Below, piece by piece: positions 6,201 through 9,467 of a DNA stretch of 9,467 nt (position 1 is the stretch's first letter; each line of letters starts with the position of its first letter). Source of the stretch: JACVRW01 sp035645115. Its GTDB lineage: Bacteria > Actinomycetota > Thermoleophilia > Solirubrobacterales > Thermoleophilaceae. The notes below the pieces were generated by a model. That model worked only from the letters and a program-made list of their open reading frames with translations. It had not been told where the DNA came from and searched no databases. The position numbers were made by a program, and so were the translations under genes. The stretch is from assembly GCA_035645115.1 (NCBI GenBank), contig DASQNF010000259.1:1-9467 (forward strand). Reading direction: 5' to 3'.

Positions 6201-8267
6201 GCGGCGCAACTCGTCGCGGCGCATCGGCCCGACCAGCACGTGGTTGGCGCCGAGCAGGCGCGACAGCTCCGGATAGGCGGCGCAGCGCCCGTAGAAGTCC
6301 GCTCGCACAGCCACGAGCACCACAGCCCGGCGGCGCGGTCCACTGGCCCAGGCGACCAGCGAGTCGACGAACGCCGCGCGCTCCGACTCCTCGTCGCACG
6401 CGGTGAAGACCTCCTCGAATTGATCGACCGCGATGACCAGCCGGCCCTTCGGCGTCGCCTCGGCGGTCGCGTGCTCGAGCGCCCGCAGCGGATGCTCTCC
6501 CGGGCGCAGAAGCGCTAGCTCCCAGCCCTCGCTGCCGGGCAGCACCCCGTCGGCGAGCGCCGGCAGCAGGCCCGCGCGGACGGCGGACGACTTGCCGCTG
6601 CCCGAGGGGCCTACCACGCCGAGCATGCCGGCGCCCGCCAGCCGGGCCACCATCTCCGCGATGAGCTTGTCGCGGCCGTAGAAGTACTCCGCGTCGGAGA
6701 CGTCGTAGGAGGCCAGGCCCTTGAACGGGCAAAGTGGCACGCCGCCGTCGTCCACGCCGTCCGGCCGCGGCCGCCGTGCTCGCGAGAAGCGCTCGGACTT
6801 CTCACGGACGGTGTGGAGGTCGACGACGTTCGATGCGAGCTCTGCCTCGAGGTCACGCAGCTCACCGCGCCGGGCCGCGGCGCGCCCGGCCTGCGCCCCC
6901 ACGCGCTGGACGGCCTCCCGGTCGGCCCACTCGGCAACCACCTCGTGGACCCGCCGCGGGAGCCCCTCGCTGGCCTCCGCCAGCCGCTCGAGAGGAGCGG
7001 AGCCGGTCCTCTCTCCGGCGTACATTGCGACGATCTCACGCACGCCGTCCGTCCCCATGGGGCCGAGGGCGACGCGCTCGGCGCCGCGCGCCTCGAGCTC
7101 GCGCGCCAGCTGAGTCACCGCCGCCGGCGGCGGGTCGTCACAGTAGGCGAGCACGATCAGCAGCGAGGACCGGGCGGCCTCCGCCACCTCGCCGGCGTCT
7201 TTCACGATCTCCGCAGGCGCCCGGTCGAGGTCGTCGACGAAGATCAGCGCGGGACCGACAGTGCGCCGAGCCTCCTGGAGCTTCGTCCCGGCCTCGGGAC
7301 CCGCACCGCCCACGTAGAACACCCGGGCGCGATGTGAGTGAAGCTCACGCGCCAGCTCGGCCACCAGGCGCGTCTTTCCGACTCCGCTGGGCCCGTGCAG
7401 GAGCACGACGCGCCCGGCACCTGCGCGCGCCGCGCGCCAGGCCGCCTGCAGCCGCTCGAGCTCCGCGGCGCGTCCGCCCAGCACGGGTGGCTCCGGCGTC
7501 AGCTCGGGAGGCGGCTCGTGGGCGGCGAGGCCGAGCGCGGGGTCCTGGCGCAGTACCGCCTCGTGGAGGCGCCGCAGCTCGGCTCCCGGCTCGGCGCCCA
7601 CCGCCTCCACGAGCGCGGCGCGGGCGGCACGGTAGGCCTCGAGCGCCTCAGCCTGGCGGCCCGCCCGGTACAGGGCGAGCATCCGCAGGCAGTGGAGCCG
7701 CTCGCGCAGTGGATGCTCAGCCACGAGCGACTCGAGCCGGCCGAGCGCCTCCCGGTGGCGGCCCGCTTCGAGATCGCCCTCGATCGCGAGCTCGAGCGCC
7801 GCGAGCCGAAGCTCCTCGAGCCGCCGCGCCTCGGCCATGGCGAACGGCTCGCCCATGAGGTCGGCAAGCGGCGGTCCGCGCCAGAGCGCGAGCGCCCGGT
7901 GCGCGGCCTCACCGGCGCCGCCGTTGTACTGGCCTCGCGAGGCCTCGGCGAGGAGCCGCTCGCACCGAACCGCGTCCACCGCGTCGGGGTCGAGCCGCAG
8001 CTCGTATCCGCGACCGTGCGTCACGATCTCCGCGTCGGCAGCGCCCGCCAACAGCCTGCGCAGCTGCGAGACGTAGAGCTGCACCATCTTCGTCGCACTC
8101 GCCGGAGGCTCCTCGCCCCAGAGCCCCTCGATCAGGCGATCCACCGAGAGCGTGGTGTTGGCGTTCAGGGCGAGCAGGGAGAGGACAGCTCGCTGCTTCG
8201 GTCCTCCGAGTGTGACCGGGCGGTCGCCGAGCTCGAGCTCGACCGGACCAAGCAGACGTATCTCCAT
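3222..8267 (-). CDS. Membrane-tethered SARP/BTAD regulator with AAA and STAND NTPase domains and WD40 repeats
   Basis: A 1681-residue protein. Residues 1-93 form an OmpR-like winged helix (GGPKQRAVLSLLALN; TKMVQLYVSQLRRLL) and 98-243 a BTAD helical domain, together the architecture of SARP activators. A first P-loop ATPase spans about 260-447 (Walker A GPSGVGKT 292-299; Walker B LIFVDDLD 341-348). A second, STAND-type NTPase spans about 513-905 (CPFKGLASYDVSDAEYFYGR 513-532; Walker A GPSGSGKS 553-560; Walker B LVIAVDQFEE 610-619; VAHEALLREWPRLRAWLEE 830-848). One hydrophobic helix (about 927-947) follows seven arginines in residues 911-926, predicting N-inside, C-outside. Residues 1010-1645 hold fourteen WD40-like repeats with SPDG-type turns. 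The tail contains C1654 and C1678, the only cysteines after the helix. The ATG at 8267 has GAGG six nt upstream and begins exactly at the winged-helix fold. The inferred role is a signal-gated transcription activator; ligand and targets are unknown, although the upstream heptad repeats suggest autoregulation. Confidence 0.96.
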   Translation of the reverse strand: MEIRLLGPVELELGDRPVTLGGPKQRAVLSLLALNANTTLSVDRLIEGLWGEEPPASATKMVQLYVSQLRRLLAGAADAEIVTHGRGYELRLDPDAVDAVRCERLLAEASRGQYNGGAGEAAHRALALWRGPPLADLMGEPFAMAEARRLEELRLAALELAIEGDLEAGRHREALGRLESLVAEHPLRERLHCLRMLALYRAGRQAEALEAYRAARAALVEAVGAEPGAELRRLHEAVLRQDPALGLAAHEPPPELTPEPPVLGGRAAELERLQAAWRAARAGAGRVVLLHGPSGVGKTRLVAELARELHSHRARVFYVGGAGPEAGTKLQEARRTVGPALIFVDDLDRAPAEIVKDAGEVAEAARSSLLIVLAYCDDPPPAAVTQLARELEARGAERVALGPMGTDGVREIVAMYAGERTGSAPLERLAEASEGLPRRVHEVVAEWADREAVQRVGAQAGRAAARRGELRDLEAELASNVVDLHTVREKSERFSRARRPRPDGVDDGGVPLCPFKGLASYDVSDAEYFYGRDKLIAEMVARLAGAGMLGVVGPSGSGKSSAVRAGLLPALADGVLPGSEGWELALLRPGEHPLRALEHATAEATPKGRLVIAVDQFEEVFTACDEESERAAFVDSLVAWASGPRRRAVVLVAVRADFYGRCAAYPELSRLLGANHVLVGPMRRDELRRAIELPARRAGLRVEPELVEALIEDVEGAPGALPLLSTSLLELWQHRDGRRLHMRAYRRVGGVHGAVARLAEGAYERLDPERREVARRIMLRLAGEGEGDAVVRRRVPLAELEADRDEGVAEVLAVLAADRLVTVGEGEVEVAHEALLREWPRLRAWLEEDAEGRRLHRHLIHAAGEWQGSGHDPAELYRGARLASSLDWAASHHSELNDLERRFLDESRSVSEREAERQRRTNRRLRALLAGVGVLLTAAVVAGAIAISERQSARDAATVADAERLGAEALNEERLDRALRLATAGVALHDSVATRSNLLSTLLRSPAAIGVLSGDGDPIRSGALSPDGGTLAIGDDDGTVTLFDTETRQAIGDHQAPGVVWSLDFYPRTGSLAIAGSASPDLLSGYVEILDAETARVRNSISLGRHPAGAGLGFFETANYSPDGRSLIVTYSGGDMDRTTGTFMRRFDAREATPRGRAVRVAPRSTSTAPMRSPDGRLLFSSDRATYAVDAETLRVERRYPVGALTAGISADGRTLAVEDVDGSLRLIDLASGRLRTLAGAAAGVRRSRLIGEDASFGIGAFSPDGRTLATWDDSENVIVWDIREGLPTETFEGHTREAWTQVFSPDGRTLYTAGDDSKVITWDVAGDRRLGRPFQTEFVYESGELFPPPFAISPNGRTVAVARLDGSVDLVDAETLRRTGGFEAFAARPATAIEYAPDGRTLAVAGAGGGVGVWDAASGRRAGPLLRAPRGPVANNPHNVQGMAFGPRGLLAAAEVGGTVRTWDLDRREPAGPTLRVAPLALGLAFSPDGSRLAIPFGALSAEGGDGVEVRDVRTGERLARLPADREVRAVAFSPDGRLLAGGQVDGAARLWAADGWRRVGASLALREASALAVEFSPDGRTLATSHADGASVLWDVGSRQPIGSPLELPGSPREVYTTALFTPDGNRLFAVHEDGRAFRWELDPDAWMRHACAVAGDLTPEQWSEVVPKQDYVSACPSG
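3333..5240 (-). repeat. Fourteen tandem WD40-like coding repeats
   Basis: Within the giant regulator, SPDG-type turns recur near residues 1025, 1066 (degenerate YPRTG), 1121, 1173, 1210 (SADG), 1263, 1305, 1354 (SPNG), 1397 (APDG), 1446 (degenerate GPRG), 1488, 1535, 1578 and 1624. Many are followed about 15-25 residues later by a WD-like dipeptide (for example IVWDI, ITWDV, VGVWDA, VRTWDL, VLWDV). Spacing is about 40-55 residues. Fourteen is the number needed for two seven-bladed propellers. At DNA level the repeats share a cgtccgtc-ggctga-like core on the plus strand, so recombination between copies is possible. Confidence 0.8.
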
Positions 8268-8282
8268 CGAGAACCTCGGACG

Positions 8283-8311
8283 AGCCTAAACCCCGCGCCG
8301 TAGGCGGTCAA
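8283..8311 (-). promoter_or_regulatory. Candidate promoter of the SARP-STAND-WD40 gene
   Basis: On the minus strand TTGACC (8311-8306; 5 of 6 to the TTGACA -35 consensus) is separated by 17 bp from TAGGCT (8288-8283), which fits the actinobacterial TANNNT -10 pattern. Transcription would begin near 8276, giving a very short leader of about 9 nt that just reaches the GAGG before the ATG at 8267. The heptad at 8308-8314 overlaps the -35 and three more lie directly upstream, the arrangement expected for a SARP-activated promoter. Predicted from sequence only. Confidence 0.5.
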
Positions 8312-8347
8312 ACCGCGGCTATACCGCGTGTAGACCAGGCCTATACC
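8286..8347. promoter_or_regulatory. SARP-type operator: heptad direct repeats at 11-bp spacing
   Basis: On the plus strand the heptads TCAAACC (8308-8314), CTATACC (8319-8325), GTAGACC (8330-8336) and CTATACC (8341-8347) follow one another at exactly 11-bp steps with 4-bp spacers (GCGG, GCGT, AGGC). A fifth, CTAAACC (8286-8292), is in phase but one slot away; the slot at 8297 is empty. Read on the minus strand the consensus is GGTnTAn. Known SARPs such as ActII-ORF4 and DnrI bind heptameric direct repeats with 11-bp periodicity upstream of, or overlapping, the -35. Here the repeats sit between a BTAD regulator gene and a divergent gene. Each perfect CTATACC is also flanked by a short dyad (8314-8318/8324-8328; 8337-8341/8348-8352), so an inverted-repeat binder is an alternative. 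Confidence 0.6.
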
Positions 8348-8394
8348 GGCCTCTGGGACGGTGATGACGCAAGCACCGAACGGAGGGGAGTCCA

Positions 8395-8640
8395 ATGAAT
8401 GCAAAGGCCGTCGTCCCCGTTCTCGTGAGCTGCGCGCTCGCGACAACGGCTGCGCCTGCAGGAGCACAAAGCGGTGGTGGTGGCCAGTCCGAGACAAGCG
8501 CTTCCTGCGTGGGGCTGTTCGCAAGCAACGTGGCGGGGCCCGGGTTCGGTCCGGGCATCAGTGCAGAGGCGCAAGCCAGCAGCCCGTTTGGGCGCACCAC
8601 CGTCTCCATATTCGCCAAGGAGCGCTTCCCCTGCCCGTGA
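8395..8640 (+). CDS. Small secreted two-cysteine protein
   Basis: An 81-residue product. Residues 1-24 form a signal peptide (K4, hydrophobic core, then PAGA before QS), with predicted signal peptidase I cleavage after A24. A lipobox-like LVSC at 10-13 exists, but its hydrophobic stretch is too short to favour lipoprotein processing. The mature chain of about 57 residues begins glycine-rich (QSGGGG). It carries C38 and C80 near its two ends, which could form a disulfide, and a central GPGFGPGISAEAQ stretch. Similar short exported actinobacterial proteins with a CVG...PGFG...C layout appear familiar, but no function is known. The ATG at 8395 follows a strong GGAGGGGAG ribosome site (8382-8390). 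The gene is divergent from the SARP-type regulator and lies immediately beyond its heptad repeats, so it is a candidate target. Confidence 0.75.
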   Translation: MNAKAVVPVLVSCALATTAAPAGAQSGGGGQSETSASCVGLFASNVAGPGFGPGISAEAQASSPFGRTTVSIFAKERFPCP

Positions 8641-8694
8641 TCGGGCGACTGGGGGCCGCGACGACCTGGCTCGGCCGGCCCCGCGCGACGCCAG

Positions 8695-8718
8695 GGCTCG
8701 GGACCTAAGCCCCGAGCC
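8695..8718 (+). terminator. Hairpin between the small secreted protein and the secreted cupin
   Basis: GGCTCGGG (8695-8702) and CCCGAGCC (8711-8718) form a perfect 8-bp GC-rich stem with an 8-nt loop. It lies 54 bp past the stop of the small gene and ends 26 bp before the cupin ATG. No U-tract follows. It could terminate the first transcript, cause partial read-through that sets the ratio of the two products, or protect mRNA ends. No separate promoter for the cupin gene was recognised between the hairpin and its ribosome site. Confidence 0.5.
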
Positions 8719-8744
8719 ACCTGCAATGAGGAAAGGAGTTCGAC

Positions 8745-9260
8745 ATGACCAGGATTCGTGGAGCCGTACTGGGTGCGGCGCTGTTGGCTGTCGTCGTGAT
8801 CGGGGCGAACGTGCTGCCGTCGGCGGCGCAGCAGGCGCCTCAGCCGATTGCCAGTGAGCCCCTGACAGGGCGCGCGGTGTTCCCCGACGACGTCGACCTG
8901 AAGCTCAAGGTGAAGATCGACGGCGAGGAGCGCGTGGTGGTGAACTCCAAGGACCCGTCACGCACGTTCGTGGCGCGGTTCACGGTGCAGCCGGGCGCGC
9001 AGTTCCCGTGGCACACCCACCCGGGGCCGGTGATCGTGAACGTCACCCAGGGCGAGCTCGTCTACGTGGCCGCCGAGGGCTGCGTGGAGCGCTCGTATCC
9101 GGCCGGCACGGCGTTCGTCGACCCGGGCCATGGGCACGTGCACACGGCCTACAACCCCACTGGCGCGCCGACGGTCTTCGTGGCCACGTTCTTCGAGGCC
9201 CCCGCGCCGCCCACGCCGCTTCTGATCCCGGCGGACGCGCCCGCCGACTGCGAGGTCTGA
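8745..9260 (+). CDS. Secreted cupin-domain protein
   Basis: A 171-residue exported protein. Residues 1-28 form a signal peptide (R3/R5, hydrophobic core, SAA before QQ), with cleavage expected after A28. One cupin barrel spans about residues 70-150. Motif 1 is GAQFPWHTHPG (84-94), with ligands H90 and H92, but the usual glutamate is replaced by V96. Motif 2 is GTAFVDPGHGHVHTAYN (121-137), with H131/H133 and N137, so a three-histidine metal site is plausible. C113 and C169 could form a disulfide, consistent with export. The C-terminus is proline-rich (APAPPTPLLIP). The ATG at 8745 follows AAAGGAG with 6-nt spacing. Secreted stand-alone cupins of this form are common in soil actinobacteria; the reaction, if any, is unknown. 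It shares direction with the small secreted gene and may be cotranscribed past the intervening hairpin. Confidence 0.93.
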   Translation: MTRIRGAVLGAALLAVVVIGANVLPSAAQQAPQPIASEPLTGRAVFPDDVDLKLKVKIDGEERVVVNSKDPSRTFVARFTVQPGAQFPWHTHPGPVIVNVTQGELVYVAAEGCVERSYPAGTAFVDPGHGHVHTAYNPTGAPTVFVATFFEAPAPPTPLLIPADAPADCEV

Positions 9261-9281
9261 GTCACCGCCGCGTCATGCAGA

Positions 9282-9328
9282 GGGCTGCCAGGTCCAGCGC
9301 GTCGAATCGGGCGCGTGCCTGGCAGCCC
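9282..9328 (+). terminator. Transcription terminator hairpin after the secreted cupin
   Basis: GGGCTGCCAGG (9282-9292) and CCTGGCAGCCC (9318-9328) form a perfect 11-bp stem. A small inner GCGC/GCGC stem (9297-9300 with 9311-9314) can stack within the 25-nt loop. It begins 22 bp after the cupin stop and separates it from the next gene. No U-tract follows, as is usual in high-GC actinobacteria. Confidence 0.75.
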
Positions 9329-9375
9329 GATGCGGGCGCAAGAGGGGATGCTGAGCGGCTCGCGTGCGGCCTCGC

Positions 9376-9381
9376 TACCGT
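9376..9381 (+). promoter_or_regulatory. Candidate -10 element for a leaderless transcript
   Basis: TACCGT fits the TANNNT -10 pattern and ends 8 nt before the GTG at 9390, so transcription would begin at or next to the start codon. No Shine-Dalgarno is present at a usable distance, which supports a leaderless mRNA. No convincing -35 was seen. Confidence 0.35.
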
Positions 9382-9389
9382 TTGCAACT

Positions 9390-9467
9390 GTGAGCAGCCA
9401 GCAAGTGCCCGGTGGGGTGGTGCACGTTCTACCCGCAGACCTCCGCGACGCGCTGATCGCCAACGCC
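9390..9467 (+). CDS. YdeI/OmpD-associated family protein, N-terminal fragment
   Basis: The first 26 codons of a gene that continues past the window edge. The visible residues VPGGVVHVLPADLRDALIAN match the opening 'pGGvvH.LPaDLr.ALian' of the short actinobacterial YdeI/OmpD-associated proteins. In the copies I recall, this is followed by an 'AWKDITPLARNEFICWVEDAKQ' block. The family is linked by name to bacteriocin protection in enterobacteria, but the role of these short actinobacterial members is unproven. GTG at 9390 is chosen because a TANNNT element sits just upstream. An in-frame ATG at 9348 would add 14 residues but has a purine run touching it, too close for a normal ribosome site. 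GTG at 9405 is also possible. The family call rests on few residues. Confidence 0.7.
   Translation, partial: MSSQQVPGGVVHVLPADLRDALIANA

Noticed and set aside
5788..6732. 314-codon minus-strand frame within the STAND NTPase coding region
   Set aside because: It is in a shifted frame on the same strand. The real frame carries Walker A, Walker B and other STAND motifs continuously, so this is not a frameshifted or alternative product.
6734..7858. 374-codon plus-strand frame
   Set aside because: It lies entirely within the regulator gene. The translation is dominated by arginine, proline and alanine, typical of a shadow frame.
7338..8303. 321-codon plus-strand frame covering the winged-helix and BTAD region
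   Set aside because: It is antisense to an unmistakable SARP domain, lacks a recognisable fold, and its stop falls inside the heptad array.
8395..8433. Lipoprotein reading of the small secreted protein (LVSC at residues 10-13)
   Set aside because: The hydrophobic stretch before the cysteine is too short, and a standard signal peptidase I site follows at residue 24. The cysteine is probably within the signal peptide core.
8319..8726. Minus-strand 135-codon frame across the divergent region and the small secreted gene
   Set aside because: It opposes a plus-strand gene with a signal peptide and strong ribosome site, shows no protein-like features, and would run through the operator region.
1..9467. 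CRISPR array, tRNA, rRNA, insertion sequence or prophage attachment site
   Set aside because: No spaced direct repeats of CRISPR type, no cloverleaf or rRNA-like conserved stretch, and no transposase or integrase or flanking inverted repeats were found on reading both strands.

Overview
The window is high-GC DNA with the gene density, GTG starts and protein families of an actinobacterium. The small exported protein, the SARP/BTAD-STAND-WD40 giant and the YdeI-type gene would fit the Thermoleophilia (Solirubrobacterales/Gaiellales). That placement is recognition by eye, not a database result.

Layout. Positions 31-2048 (minus strand) hold a two-component pair: a multi-pass membrane histidine kinase followed by a NarL/LuxR-type response regulator, with a 4-bp GTGA overlap. 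Positions 2049-2348 are about 300 bp without a confident gene; they contain an upstream-open kinase frame and a possible relic of a small alpha/beta-barrel-like protein. Positions 2349-2999 (minus) encode a cytosolic cupin fused to a TPR tail. A 13-bp perfect palindrome lies directly before its start, and the 222-bp gap 3000-3221 holds two hairpins and a (CG)7 tract.

The centrepiece is 3222-8267 (minus), a 1681-residue protein. It joins a SARP-type winged helix and BTAD domain, a first P-loop ATPase, a second (STAND-type) P-loop NTPase, one transmembrane helix and fourteen WD40-like repeats with a two-cysteine C-terminal tail. By the positive-inside rule the DNA-binding and NTPase parts are cytoplasmic and the propellers lie outside the membrane, so this would be a membrane-tethered one-component regulator.

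The 127-bp divergent region 8268-8394 separates the regulator from a plus-strand pair of exported proteins: a small Cys-containing secreted protein (8395-8640) and a secreted cupin (8745-9260). The region carries four consecutive heptads of consensus nTAnACC at exact 11-bp steps, plus a fifth in phase. This is the spacing of known SARP operators. On the minus strand the heptads overlap and lie upstream of a -35/-10 pair (TTGACC, 17 bp, TAGGCT) in front of the regulator gene. The simplest model is autoregulation of the membrane SARP together with control of the divergent secreted genes.

The cupin gene ends in a strong hairpin (9282-9328). The window then runs into the first 26 codons of a YdeI/OmpD-associated family gene (9390 onward), which appears to be leaderless.
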